A DNA stretch of 39,096 nt from an uncultured Sphingobium sp. (GCA_913773715.1 CAJYHD010000145.1:1-39096), one strand, 5' to 3'. Shown: positions 24,116-33,345, counted from the first letter of the stretch. The notes: generated from the letters alone by a model not told the origin. Program-made: numbers and translations.

Positions 24116-24171
24116 CTAACGCTTCATGCAGCCTTGTCAACGGCCCGAGCGTTATTTATTATCGGATAATG

Positions 24172-24405
24172 ATGACCGCTCAACAGTGCCGTATGGCACG
24201 CGCTGGCTTAGATGTTTCGATTGCCGATCTGGCGAGGCTCACCGGCCTACGCCCTTCTACGATCAGCGCCTTCGAGCGGGGCGGAAGCTCGTTGCAAAAG
24301 ACAGTTGATCTGATGCGAAGCGCGCTAGAGGCTCAAGGCGCAGTCTTTTTTGAAGGCGGGGCGCATGTGCCAAATGGAGGGGCGGGCGTTCGTTTGCGTG
24401 ACTGA
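24172..24405 (+). CDS. XRE-family transcriptional regulator
   Basis: The 77-residue protein is a single helix-turn-helix domain: QQCRMARAGLDVSIADLARL, then TGLRPSTISAFERGG, followed by a short helix and a Gly-rich tail. It is the only XRE/Cro-like repressor I see in the window. It faces the seven-gene operon across two palindromes, so it probably controls that operon and itself. ATG 24169 and 24172 are adjacent; the ribosome site is weak because a dyad overlaps the start. Confidence 0.85.
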   Translation: MTAQQCRMARAGLDVSIADLARLTGLRPSTISAFERGGSSLQKTVDLMRSALEAQGAVFFEGGAHVPNGGAGVRLRD

Positions 24406-24450
24406 CTGACTAATTGACCGCGCAAAGTAACTGCGTAAGCTGTGGTCGTT

Positions 24451-24678
24451 ATGCACAAGCTTGCGCGCGTCCTCGGAGTAGCATGGATGATTGTCTGTGC
24501 TGTCATCTGGCTATGGGTTGGCTTCGCTAAGCCGCTAGGTGAGCCTGACGGGAAGTTGTTCCCATTCACGCTTCCCCGCCTACTGGTTGATAGCCAGTTC
24601 GGATTGACGTTTGTTGTGATGGTAATCGGCAGTCTGGGCTATTTGGTTTGGCGCTGGGGATCAGGCCCGCGCCAGTAA
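24451..24678 (+). CDS. Small two-span membrane protein
   Basis: The 75-residue protein has two membrane helices (VLGVAWMIVCAVIWLWVGFA and FGLTFVVMVIGSLGYLVWRW). In size and topology it would pass for a phage holin, but sequence alone does not prove this and no lysin gene is beside it. GTG 24442 is an alternative start. A 7-bp hairpin (AAAGCAA-CAA-TTGCTTT, 24677-24693) ends the gene. Confidence 0.55.
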   Translation: MHKLARVLGVAWMIVCAVIWLWVGFAKPLGEPDGKLFPFTLPRLLVDSQFGLTFVVMVIGSLGYLVWRWGSGPRQ

Positions 24679-24693
24679 AGCAACAATTGCTTT
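24677..24693 (+). terminator. Hairpin after the two-span membrane gene
   Basis: AAAGCAA and TTGCTTT form a perfect 7-bp stem overlapping the stop codon. Without a long T run, termination is only probable. Confidence 0.5.
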
Positions 24694-24824
24694 GCATGCT
24701 CGCACGCTGATGTTCTACCCCTAGACTTTTACCGTAATATCTGCTACCAGCGCGGTTGTCTGGTGTAGGTCGAAGCCGTAACTGGCCCATCAACTGAACG
24801 CCCCGACACGAAAGCAACAGCAAC

Positions 24825-25712
24825 GTGCGCGAGGTAGTCAAGTTGAGTGAACATACCGCCCCGACTCCGACTCTTGAAGCTGAACAGGATGGCGCAACGC
24901 TGTGCTTGCCTGAGCCGTCGATCAACGATCTACGCAAGGCCGCGGTGGAAGGTTCGATCGTCGCACTAAGCACGCTTTGCAGTCGTGTTATTGACGGCGT
25001 GTCACAAGGCGTCCTGGCCTATGACGAGGGACTTTCCGCCGCTGAGACTTACGCCGCTCTAGCTGCTGCTGGTGGCGGTCACGCCGAGCGCTGGAACTTG
25101 GTTTCGCTGCTGCTCCATCGCGTGGGCGATCATAAGGCGAGCGGCCGGAACGACGCTGCTATGCACTACGAGCGCGAGGCGGCACGCCATCTGCGCAAGC
25201 TACACGCCGCGGGAGATGCGGACGCGCTGGCCGCGCTCGATGAGTTGGGGAGCGCTGAGCCTGCCGACGCAGAAGCCGAGCGCACGTCCGATCAGATTGA
25301 GGCAACGCTCGCGCAGGCAGCTTCTGGTGACGTTGGCGCGCTGGTGTCGGTGCTGGATGGATGCCTTATCGGCTACACCAATCAGACCCTCGCGCCGTCT
25401 CACGCGCTCGCTGCTAGTGAAGAACTGGCGTGGCTTGCGGCCTTCACCGGTGAGCCGTCGCTGATCTCGAAGCTGGCGGGCGTTCTCGCCCTTCGCGGCT
25501 TCTACGAGTGGGAGCATGGCGTGAAGGACCGCGGCGCGCTCGCCATCTGCGAGGCTGTTGGGGTGGCGTTGTTTGCTCTCAAGCAGGGTGACGAAGCGAT
25601 GGCGGACGCGCTGCCGCAGACACTCGAAGCGCTGCCCCCTCCCCTTCTGTCGATCGTCATTCAAACGCACCCCGGCGCGCTCATGTTTTCCAGTACCAAA
25701 GGCAACGCGTGA
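24825..25712 (+). CDS. Helical-repeat hypothetical protein at the start of the virion module
   Basis: The 295-residue protein is nearly all helix. Units such as GGHAERWNLVSLLLHRVGDH, AMHYEREAARHLRKLHAAGD and ADALAALDELGSAEPADAEA resemble Sel1 or TPR solenoids. GTG 24825 is the reported start, though the ribosome site is weak and TTG/GTG codons just downstream are possible. It is followed 30 bases later by virion genes on the same strand and is probably part of their operon. No specific role is known. Confidence 0.55.
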   Translation: MREVVKLSEHTAPTPTLEAEQDGATLCLPEPSINDLRKAAVEGSIVALSTLCSRVIDGVSQGVLAYDEGLSAAETYAALAAAGGGHAERWNLVSLLLHRVGDHKASGRNDAAMHYEREAARHLRKLHAAGDADALAALDELGSAEPADAEAERTSDQIEATLAQAASGDVGALVSVLDGCLIGYTNQTLAPSHALAASEELAWLAAFTGEPSLISKLAGVLALRGFYEWEHGVKDRGALAICEAVGVALFALKQGDEAMADALPQTLEALPPPLLSIVIQTHPGALMFSSTKGNA

Positions 25713-25742
25713 TGAAGGCGGCACAGAGCAAGGATATTCGGC

Positions 25743-26420
25743 ATGGGCGTTAGCGGCAGCAAGACAAAGAGCACGAGCAAACCGGTTTACGGCAGTCAAA
25801 TCGAAGGCGCTGCATCGAACATTAGCAACGCTTATTCTGCGCAGGCACCGAAGATCACCGGCATTACGGACAATCTATCCACGCTGGTGCCGGGACTGAT
25901 TGAGAAGTACACGCAGGGCGATCCGAACGTGACGGCGGCCAGCGGGTACAATGCCGATGTGCTGTCGGGCAAATACCTTAACAGCAACCCGTACCTAGAA
26001 GGTATCGTGCAGCAAGCGGGCAACGACGCGCGCAACCAAACCGCCGCGGCGCTCGGGCCTCGGGGGCTGACCGGTGGCTCGTCCTTTGCGGACATCATCA
26101 GCCGCAATGTGGCGAACGCATCGCAGACACTCCGGTATAACGACTTCAACACGCAGCTTAGCCGGATGGATCAGGCAGCTGCACAGGCACCCTCGCTCTC
26201 GGCCGCGCAGTACCAGGCGCTCGCGCCCGTGTTCGACATTCTCAACGCTCAGTCCGCACCTGTGCAGGCTGCATCCGGTGCGGGCGCGGGCATCGGCGGG
26301 CTACTCGGGCAGTACACGAACACCACGCAAAAAAGCTCACCCAGCCTCGGCGCGATCATTGCGCAGATGGCGGGCAACGCTGCGAGTGGATGGGCGGCAG
26401 GTGGGTTCAAGGGGGTCTGA
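25743..26420 (+). CDS. Podovirus-type virion protein
   Basis: The 225-residue protein starts MGVSGSKTKSTSKPVYGSQI and has NPYLEGIVQQAGNDARNQTA, then SSFADIISRNVANASQTLRY. That NPYL...R...Q...GS pattern marks a family in T7- and N4-like phages and related prophages, encoded before internal core or ejection proteins. The family is thought to be a minor virion component. AAGGA lies nine bases before the start. The last 50 residues are Gly/Ala-rich. It begins a run of three tightly spaced late genes. Confidence 0.7.
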   Translation: MGVSGSKTKSTSKPVYGSQIEGAASNISNAYSAQAPKITGITDNLSTLVPGLIEKYTQGDPNVTAASGYNADVLSGKYLNSNPYLEGIVQQAGNDARNQTAAALGPRGLTGGSSFADIISRNVANASQTLRYNDFNTQLSRMDQAAAQAPSLSAAQYQALAPVFDILNAQSAPVQAASGAGAGIGGLLGQYTNTTQKSSPSLGAIIAQMAGNAASGWAAGGFKGV

Positions 26421-26422
26421 CA

Positions 26423-27469
26423 ATGGGTATCTTCGACGCACGCACGCCCTACGGTGACGATAGCCGCCGCCCGATCACGCAGGCTGATATGAAGCCCCCC
26501 TTCTTCGCACGCGACCGCCAGCGCGGCTTGTTCGGTGCGCCGCTGCTGGTCGACTACAACACGCCGGGGATTGCCGGGCCGATGCCCTCGACCGATCGCG
26601 CACCTCCGAGCATGGCCCCGTTCGTGCAGCCTGTTTCGGCTAGCGTCGATATGCCCGCAAATCTGCCTGCGGGAAAACCGAAGTCGTCATTCTTCGGTGA
26701 GGGCGGGACCGGTCGCGCCATCATCGGCACCATTGGGGACGCGCTCGCCGGGATCTCCGAGGGACCGCCGATCTACGCGCAGGCGATGGCGGAACGACGC
26801 CGTGCGCAGAACGAGCAGTTGGCGCAGGCGGCACAGTGGGCGCACCAAGCACAGGTCAAAGCCGATGACCGTGCATACGAGGACAGCAAGCCGCAGTACT
26901 TCTCGGCGGGTAACGATCGCGTGATGTTCGATCCGACAACCGGCACCAGCAAGACGATCTATGACGCACCCGAGGCGTTCCAAACCTACGCAGGTACGTT
27001 CGGGCAGAACGGCTCGCCCGAGTACCGGACGGCAGCGCAGGATTACGTTCTGCGCGGCAATGGTCCGACTGCTGCCGGGTATGATGAGAGCCTAGAGAAC
27101 GTGCGGCAAGGCAACCGCGTTTCGCTTGAGAGTATCAGGCAGGGCAACCGTGCTGCGCTCCGCTCTGCCCCGACCTACCGCGATCTGCACCCGCGTGCGG
27201 CGACTCCCGCCCGTGGCGGTGGTGCTGGCGGTGGCCGTGTCACGATGGCGGGAACAATCGCGCCGCTGATCGCCAAGGTTGCTCGCGGTGAGCAACTGAC
27301 ACCTGGTGAGCAGCAAGCCTATTCCATGTATCGCCCTGGCCGTCGCGGTGCTGGCGGTGGCGCGGGCGGTAGCGCTGCTGCTGGCGGCGGTGCGATCCAG
27401 CGCGTTGCGGTTGACGGCAAGGGCAACAAGGTAGGCTGGAACGGCAAGGCGTGGGTGCCGGTGAAGTGA
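26423..27469 (+). CDS. Virion-associated protein with Gly/Ala-rich tail
   Basis: A 348-residue product starting MGIFDARTPYGDDSRRPITQ. The first 70 residues are Pro-rich and contain RQRGLFGAP; then comes a hydrophobic helix (GTGRAIIGTIGDALAGISEG), a long charged helix, and a low-complexity Gly/Arg region before GNKVGWNGKAWVPVK. Such proteins occur directly before giant ejection proteins in podovirus-like prophages, probably as internal virion proteins. Its stop overlaps the next start (GTGA). The RGLFGAP motif recurs at the end of the giant protein. Confidence 0.6.
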   Translation: MGIFDARTPYGDDSRRPITQADMKPPFFARDRQRGLFGAPLLVDYNTPGIAGPMPSTDRAPPSMAPFVQPVSASVDMPANLPAGKPKSSFFGEGGTGRAIIGTIGDALAGISEGPPIYAQAMAERRRAQNEQLAQAAQWAHQAQVKADDRAYEDSKPQYFSAGNDRVMFDPTTGTSKTIYDAPEAFQTYAGTFGQNGSPEYRTAAQDYVLRGNGPTAAGYDESLENVRQGNRVSLESIRQGNRAALRSAPTYRDLHPRAATPARGGGAGGGRVTMAGTIAPLIAKVARGEQLTPGEQQAYSMYRPGRRGAGGGAGGSAAAGGGAIQRVAVDGKGNKVGWNGKAWVPVK

Positions 27470-30400
27470 GGAAGGCTCCCCCGCCCCCGCCCGGTTTCTC
27501 GAGAGTCGCCGCACCTGATCAGACGCCCCCGCCGCCTCCGGGCTTCGGTGTGCTGGCCGACGATCACCCCGAAGCGCAGCCGTTGCTTGGCTCGCCTACG
27601 GGTCAGCTTCACGACGGCGACACGTTCCGGCTGAGCAGCGGGCAAAAGGCGCGGCTGTACGGTGCCGACGCGTTTGAGTTGGCGCAGACCGGCCGGTCGA
27701 AGGCGGGGTATCCAGTGCCGCTCGGCGCGTGGGCAAAGGCTCGGGCGGCTGCGTTCGCGCAACCCGGTGCAACGGTCACGCCAACCGGGGACGTGACCTA
27801 TGGGCGTCCGGTCGTGTCGTTGCAGAACAACGGGCAGGATGCGGCGGGCGCTCTCCTGCATGATGGTCTAGCTGTCACGACACCGCGCTACCTGCGGAAC
27901 GATCCGGCGCGCTTTGTCGACTACACGCAGCAAGAGCGCGGTGCGCGTCTCAACCAGCGCGGCGCGTTCGCTGGTACGTTTCAGACGCCGGAAGATTACC
28001 GGCACGGCAAGCCCGATCCTTGGGCTGCACCTACCCCCGGCACGTTCGGAGATGGCAATTCGCAGGCTGTGTTCTGGGATGACCCCACGCCGTTTCAGGG
28101 CCTCAAGCCCGAAGTGGAGCGGGGCTATGCCGCGGTCTTTCAGGACATGTCGTCCACGCCTGACGATCTGCTGGCGTACGCGAAGGCTAATGGATTTACG
28201 CTCGATCCCGCCACGGTGCGGGAGCGGTACGCGGAGCGCGCCAAGAGCGGCGGCGCTGGCGGCAAGGTCGAATACACCGCACCGCCTCGCGTCCTGACCG
28301 ATCCGAAGGACGGCACCACAGGCGCTATCCTCCGTGGCTTCGCTGATCCGCTGAACGTGCTGGATGAGGCGGGCGCGGTGGTCGACTCGCTCTTGCCGGG
28401 TGGCGAGCGTGAGAACGTGTGGGGCAGCGACCGCCGTTTCGGTGACGTGTACGCCAACAACCTAGAGCAAAACCGCTCGATCCTCGACTATGACAACGCG
28501 AACCATTGGTGGGCGCGGTTCGGCGGGCAGTTGGCAAGCGGTCTGGTTCTGCCCGGTGCGAGCGTTGAAGGTGTCGGGCTTGCCGCAGGGCGGGCGGCGC
28601 TGCGCGGTGGTGCGTCACGCTATGCAGCCGAGCAGGCGGCGCGCCGTGCGTTCGTCACGCGGTTGGGCGCTGCTGGCGCTATCGAGGGCGGCGTAGCGGG
28701 CGCCGGTGCTGGCGAGGATGCGCAGGGTCGATTGACCGGCGCTGCCATCGGTGCGCCTCTTGGTGGCGCGCTGGCGCTTGGTGCGGGTGTTCTGGCCCCT
28801 CGTATCGCACAGCTGGCCGGTAAGCCGTTCTCCCGCCTGACCGGCCGCACTGGCGACAACGCAGCCGAAGATTTTGCAGACGGTGCAGTCGATACCGGCA
28901 AGGCGCTGACCAGCAACGACCTTAACCCGCCGGTGCCGCGCGCCATGCCGACGCCGCAGGAGCTTGCGGACCTCGTTCGCCCCGCATCGCCGTACCGTGA
29001 ACCCACGCCGACCCGTTCGCTTGCCGAGCTTAGCGGGGATGAGCGCGCGCGCCTCGATATGGAAATGGAGAAGGCGCAAGAGCCGCTGATCTTCGATGAC
29101 ACACTGGACGGCCCGAACGGCGGCAACTGGCGCAACGAGACGCCCGACGAGAAGGCGACGCGGTATGCGGACATCGAAGCGCGCTTTGCGTCCTCACGCT
29201 TTGATCGCCGCGCTGGTGCGGATGCGCCCGACGATATGGCGATGGCATCGGACATTGAGCGGCCTTCGCTGCTCGGGCCTGTTGCCGACGACGTGCCGCC
29301 CCCTCCCCCCGGCTTTACCGCACAGCCGCGCTCGATCATCGAGCCCTATACAGATGCTGAGCGCCTATCCGCAGCTGGTCGGGTGCAGCCGCGTGACGTG
29401 CTGCCGCTACCGAGCAATGCCGTTGACGGGCTAGACGAAGCAGCACGCATAGAGCGGGGGCGGTTCGATCCCGTGCGCGCACCCAATGAGGCGAAGGCAC
29501 TGGGACCGCGGAGCATCCCGCACGCACGCACTGGCAACTCGGTAAGCGTTCGCGGTCCCCTCGATCTGTCGTCATGGCTCCGCATGGAGGGCGGGCTACG
29601 TCCGGTGTCGGGCGAGCTTGAACACCTCGGCATCACCAACGCCCCGCGTAAGGGCATGGAGATGACCGGGGGCGATCGGCTGGGGCCGCTCGTCGCTCCT
29701 GATGGTATGAGCTACGACGACGCAGCGGAGCGCGCATGGGAAGCAGGGTTCTTCCCTGACCATGCCGAGCGCCCGACGATCAGCGAATTTCTCGATACGC
29801 TCGATGCCACGCACTCGGGCCGGTCGCGCGCGTTTCGTCCTGACGATCTGCACGAGATTGAAGCCTATTACGGTGCACAGCAGCAGCGGTACGACGTGGA
29901 GCGCGCACAGGATGCAGGCGCACCGCTGACCAACGATCGCGCCGAACCGGTCGGGCTGGACGACCTCGACCGCAATGCGCCACCTGTTGCTGCCTATGAG
30001 GAATGGGGCGAGAACGCGCCGAACCTCGCGGGCAACATTCGGTTGGACAAGCTGAACAGCCCGCAGGAGATCAAGCGGGCGCTGTTGCAGACCGAGCGCG
30101 TAACGGGCGGGTTCGATGCTGCACGTCGTGGCCGGATCACCCAGGCGGAAACCGTTAGCCTTGCCCGTGACCTTGGGATGACGGCTGACGATTTGTTGAG
30201 GCGTCGCAAGGGGCAGGCGTTCAACGCAGAGGAAGCGCTAGCAGCTCGCCAAATCCTCGCTCGGTCCTCAACCGATCTGGTGAACATGGCCAAGCGGATC
30301 GCGCGCACCGACAACGCGGGCGACGAGCTAGAGGCGGCGTTCCGTGAGGCATGGCTGCGCCACGCTGCGATCCAAGAGCAGGTTGCGGGCATGACGGCGG

Positions 30401-32322
30401 AAGCGGGCCGGTTGCTCGCACAGTTCCGACAAGTCGCGGACTCGTCCGCTACAGATCGCGTGTTGCCGAGCCTCGCCGGGATCGGTGGCAATCGTGCTCG
30501 GATCAAGGACGTAGCTGAGAAGATCGTAGAGCTTGAGAATGTCGGCACCACCCCTGCCGGCATCAATCAGTTCGCGCTCAAGTCGCTGTTGCCGAAGTGG
30601 CAGGATCGGGCGGTAGAGCTTTACATCAACTCGCTGCTCTCGGGTCCGCAGACGCACGCTACCAACATCCTGTCCAACACCCTGACCGCGTTGGCGCAGA
30701 TACCAGAACACGCGGCTGCTGCTGGTATTGGAGCCGTGCGGCGGGTGCTTCCCGGTCAAGCCAATAGCGAACGCGTGCTATTCTCGGAGGTCGGATCGCG
30801 AGCAACCGGGATGATCGCCGGGGCGAAGGAAGGGATGCGTGCCGCCGCTCGTTCGTTCCTGACCGACGATGCCGCGGACGCTGCGAAGGTCGAGCAACCC
30901 GCCGCGATCCCCGGTAAGCTGGGTCAGTTCATCCGCACCCCTACTCGTTTGCTGACCGCCGAGGACGAGCTATTTAAGGGCATGGCGCGCCGCATGGAAT
31001 TGCACGGCCTTGCCCTGCGCCAAGCGGATAAAGAGGGGCTGACCGGCAAGGCTGCGCGTGATCGTGCCGCTGATCTGGTGCTGAACCCGCCCGACGATAT
31101 GCTGATGCGGGCGAACGACTATGCGCGGTACCTGACGTTTCAAACCCCGCTCGATCCCGGCAGCATTGCCGCGGGGTTTTCCAAGGGGACGCAGCGCAAG
31201 CCGCTGCTCAAGCTCATCGTGCCGTTCGTCCGCACGCCTATGAACCTGCTCAAGTTTGCGGCTGAGCGCTCGCCCGCTGCTGCGCTCATGTCGTCGTGGC
31301 GGCGTGACGTTGCGGCCGGTGGTGCGCGTCGTGACCTCGCGGTGGCGCGGGCGATGGTTGGAACCGGCATCGGCGCTGCGCTGTACGAGATGGCGGCTGA
31401 CGGTCACATTACGGGCGGCGGGCCTGCCGATCCTCGCGAGCGCGCCTTGATGCTAGCGAACGGTTGGCAACCCTACAGCTTCAAGGTGGGCGACCGTTAC
31501 TACAGCTACGCGCGCCTTGATCCCTTCTCGACCACCATCGGAACCGCGGCCGATCTGCACGAACTGTCGAGCGCGTTCAGCGACGAGGAGCAAGCAGGAT
31601 CGTTCACGAAGCTGGGCGCGGCAATCCTCAACAACCTGTCGGCTAAGACCTGGCTGTCGGGCATCAGTGGGCTTGTCGAAGCGATCAACGATCCACAGCG
31701 CAACCTCGATAGCTTCATGTCGCGCATGGCTGGCGGCATTGCCGTTCCGGCGCTGGTGGCACAGGTGGCGCGCACCAGCGACCCGATCTTGCGTGAAGCG
31801 CGCGGGCCGATCGACCGTATCCGTTCGCGTATTCCCGTTGAGACGGAGAAGCTGTTTCCTCGGCGTGACGTGTTCGGCCAGCCGGTGCAGACCGAAGGCG
31901 GGCTAGGTCCGGATATTCTCTCGCCCGTGTGGACCAGCACCGCTCGCAACGATCCGACGTTAGACAGGCTGATTGCAGCGGGTGCGCCGATCAGCCCGCC
32001 GCAGCGCACGTACAAGGCCGGTGGCAAGTCGGTGAAGTGGACGCCCGAGCAATACGACCGGTTGCAGGAGGTGACGGGGCAGCTTGCTAAACCGCTGCTG
32101 GGTTCACTGACGCAGGGTCCGGGATGGTCGACCATGCCGCGAGATGATCAGCAGGACGCCGTGCGTAAGGTCATGAAGGATGTGCGGAAAGAGGCGCGTG
32201 GTGTGGTGCTAAGGCAACGACGCGGGTTGTTCGGTGCGCCTATGGCTGGCGACGTTCCGCCTCCACCCCCGGGGTTCGCCGCTGTACCGCCTCCCCCTCC
32301 CGGCTTCACGGTAACGCCGTGA
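27466..32322 (+). CDS. Giant virion/ejection protein with SNase and LPD38-like regions
   Basis: A GTG start overlapping the previous stop (GTGA) is preferred to GTG 27451, giving 1618 residues. Residues 1-27 hold two PPPPPGF motifs. Residues 46-150 form an SNase domain with DGD (50-52), Arg63, Asp68 and Glu71 in ARLYGADAFE, and Arg114 in YGR, so it looks active. A Gly/Ala-rich hydrophobic stretch and a helical, charged middle follow. From about residue 1044, YINSLLSGPQTHATNILSN and IVPFVRTPMNLLKF match the LPD38-like region of large polyvalent phage proteins carried in virions. The protein ends with RGLFGAP and two more PPPPPGF. It probably enters the host cell with phage DNA; nuclease action on host DNA is inferred. 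Confidence 0.75.
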   Translation: MRKAPPPPPGFSRVAAPDQTPPPPPGFGVLADDHPEAQPLLGSPTGQLHDGDTFRLSSGQKARLYGADAFELAQTGRSKAGYPVPLGAWAKARAAAFAQPGATVTPTGDVTYGRPVVSLQNNGQDAAGALLHDGLAVTTPRYLRNDPARFVDYTQQERGARLNQRGAFAGTFQTPEDYRHGKPDPWAAPTPGTFGDGNSQAVFWDDPTPFQGLKPEVERGYAAVFQDMSSTPDDLLAYAKANGFTLDPATVRERYAERAKSGGAGGKVEYTAPPRVLTDPKDGTTGAILRGFADPLNVLDEAGAVVDSLLPGGERENVWGSDRRFGDVYANNLEQNRSILDYDNANHWWARFGGQLASGLVLPGASVEGVGLAAGRAALRGGASRYAAEQAARRAFVTRLGAAGAIEGGVAGAGAGEDAQGRLTGAAIGAPLGGALALGAGVLAPRIAQLAGKPFSRLTGRTGDNAAEDFADGAVDTGKALTSNDLNPPVPRAMPTPQELADLVRPASPYREPTPTRSLAELSGDERARLDMEMEKAQEPLIFDDTLDGPNGGNWRNETPDEKATRYADIEARFASSRFDRRAGADAPDDMAMASDIERPSLLGPVADDVPPPPPGFTAQPRSIIEPYTDAERLSAAGRVQPRDVLPLPSNAVDGLDEAARIERGRFDPVRAPNEAKALGPRSIPHARTGNSVSVRGPLDLSSWLRMEGGLRPVSGELEHLGITNAPRKGMEMTGGDRLGPLVAPDGMSYDDAAERAWEAGFFPDHAERPTISEFLDTLDATHSGRSRAFRPDDLHEIEAYYGAQQQRYDVERAQDAGAPLTNDRAEPVGLDDLDRNAPPVAAYEEWGENAPNLAGNIRLDKLNSPQEIKRALLQTERVTGGFDAARRGRITQAETVSLARDLGMTADDLLRRRKGQAFNAEEALAARQILARSSTDLVNMAKRIARTDNAGDELEAAFREAWLRHAAIQEQVAGMTAEAGRLLAQFRQVADSSATDRVLPSLAGIGGNRARIKDVAEKIVELENVGTTPAGINQFALKSLLPKWQDRAVELYINSLLSGPQTHATNILSNTLTALAQIPEHAAAAGIGAVRRVLPGQANSERVLFSEVGSRATGMIAGAKEGMRAAARSFLTDDAADAAKVEQPAAIPGKLGQFIRTPTRLLTAEDELFKGMARRMELHGLALRQADKEGLTGKAARDRAADLVLNPPDDMLMRANDYARYLTFQTPLDPGSIAAGFSKGTQRKPLLKLIVPFVRTPMNLLKFAAERSPAAALMSSWRRDVAAGGARRDLAVARAMVGTGIGAALYEMAADGHITGGGPADPRERALMLANGWQPYSFKVGDRYYSYARLDPFSTTIGTAADLHELSSAFSDEEQAGSFTKLGAAILNNLSAKTWLSGISGLVEAINDPQRNLDSFMSRMAGGIAVPALVAQVARTSDPILREARGPIDRIRSRIPVETEKLFPRRDVFGQPVQTEGGLGPDILSPVWTSTARNDPTLDRLIAAGAPISPPQRTYKAGGKSVKWTPEQYDRLQEVTGQLAKPLLGSLTQGPGWSTMPRDDQQDAVRKVMKDVRKEARGVVLRQRRGLFGAPMAGDVPPPPPGFAAVPPPPPGFTVTP

Positions 32323-32444
32323 TCGGGTCGCCGCTGCACGTCGCCGCATCTGACATGGGCGCGGCAATGGCTGCGGTGTGGCCGATCGCTTCTATTGCGC
32401 TGCTGGTGATCGCCTGCCTCGTATCGATAGAGCCGCGTCGCTGA
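32319..32444 (+). CDS. Tiny membrane protein overlapping the giant gene
   Basis: GTG 32319 overlaps the TGA of the giant gene (GTGA), the same junction used before it. The 41-residue product has one membrane helix (AAVWPIASIALLVIACLVSI) and a short basic end. It could be a holin-like or spanin-like piece, but its size allows no firm call. Confidence 0.5.
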   Translation: MIGSPLHVAASDMGAAMAAVWPIASIALLVIACLVSIEPRR

Positions 32445-32712
32445 CCGCAGCGGCGCTCACCTGCGTCATGCTGCTAAGCTTTGTTCGCTTACGCGGAGCC
32501 AAAGTTAAGGACTCTGACCGCACCTAAGCATTGATTACGCTGGAATTACTTGCGTGACCGACTTCGTGCTGCTGTTACCAACAGCGCTCACCCTCAACAA
32601 CGTGCGGCAGCTGATCGAAAATAATCAGCGCAAATTTACAACAAGACACACAACATCATTGGCGCTTTGCGCTACGAGCGTATGATCGCTTCACAATTGA
32701 GGGAGCGAGTCG
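32445..32712. other. Gap at the end of the phage module with small coding remnants
   Basis: No firm gene. A frame at 32441-32527 reads LTAAALTCVMLL and resembles the tiny protein at 38385; it has no start codon. A 43-codon GTG frame lies at about 32553. I see no attachment site or tRNA. Confidence 0.45.
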
Positions 32713-32976
32713 ATGATTAAGCTGATCTTGGTAGGCGCGGTTTGCGCCACCCTATCCACAAGCGCGGCTGCTCAATACAAAGCGCCAGTCCGTGTGCAGG
32801 GTCACGTTACACGCGGCGGCGTCTATGTTCCGCCACATGTCCGCACGGCACCAAATCAGACGCGCACGGACAATTGGAGCAGCAGGCCCAACGTCAATCC
32901 TTACACCGGCAAAGCAGGAACGGCCGACCCTTATGCGCCAAAACCCTACAAGCCCTATAAACCATTCAATTTCTGA
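32713..32976 (+). CDS. Small secreted peptide of the PPHxRTxPN type
   Basis: The 87-residue product has a signal peptide ending in SAAAQ, then GGVYVPPHVRTAPNQTRTDN and NPYTGKAGTADPYAPKPYKP. This short exported family is widespread in proteobacteria and often present in several copies; its function is unknown. GGGAGCG lies seven bases before the ATG. It is monocistronic and marks the change from phage late genes to host-like genes. Confidence 0.8.
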   Translation: MIKLILVGAVCATLSTSAAAQYKAPVRVQGHVTRGGVYVPPHVRTAPNQTRTDNWSSRPNVNPYTGKAGTADPYAPKPYKPYKPFNF

Positions 32977-33129
32977 CGATCTTTTAGTGTTAGCAACCAA
33001 CGCAGTAGTCCTGCTTATGCCCACCTGCACTTCGACCGTCGATCTTAGCCTAGTGAAACGTGCGATGCTTACTCGCGGTGAGTGGCGGAGCCAAGCGCTA
33101 AGCCTCAGTATTTGGGCGACTCGTCGGAG

Positions 33130-33345
33130 CTAGCTTCGGATGGTTTCCGCCGCCTCGTATCCCTGATCAGTAAGGCGGAAGTTCTCGTGTTTGCCATTGA
33201 TGTCCTCCGTCAGCCCCAAATTTGCGAGTTGATCAACCGCAGCCCTGCGTCGGGCTTCTTCCCGAGGGTTGTGGCCGCCGAAGAGCGCCTCGTCGAATAG
33301 TAGCCGAGATTTACAACTTTGCCTTCGGCATCTTGCTCGATTGCC
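33130..33345 (-). pseudogene. Frameshifted remnant of a small hypothetical gene
   Basis: On the minus strand one frame reads AIEQDAEGKVVNLGYY (about 33345-33300) and another continues FDEALFGGHNPREEARRRAA and LTDQGYEAAETIRS to a stop at 33130. Joined, they look like one small winged-helix-ending protein of a kind common in bacteria (LFGxNPREEA...LTDxGY). The shift is near 33300, and there is no start codon with a ribosome site, so this is a decayed gene. Confidence 0.5.
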
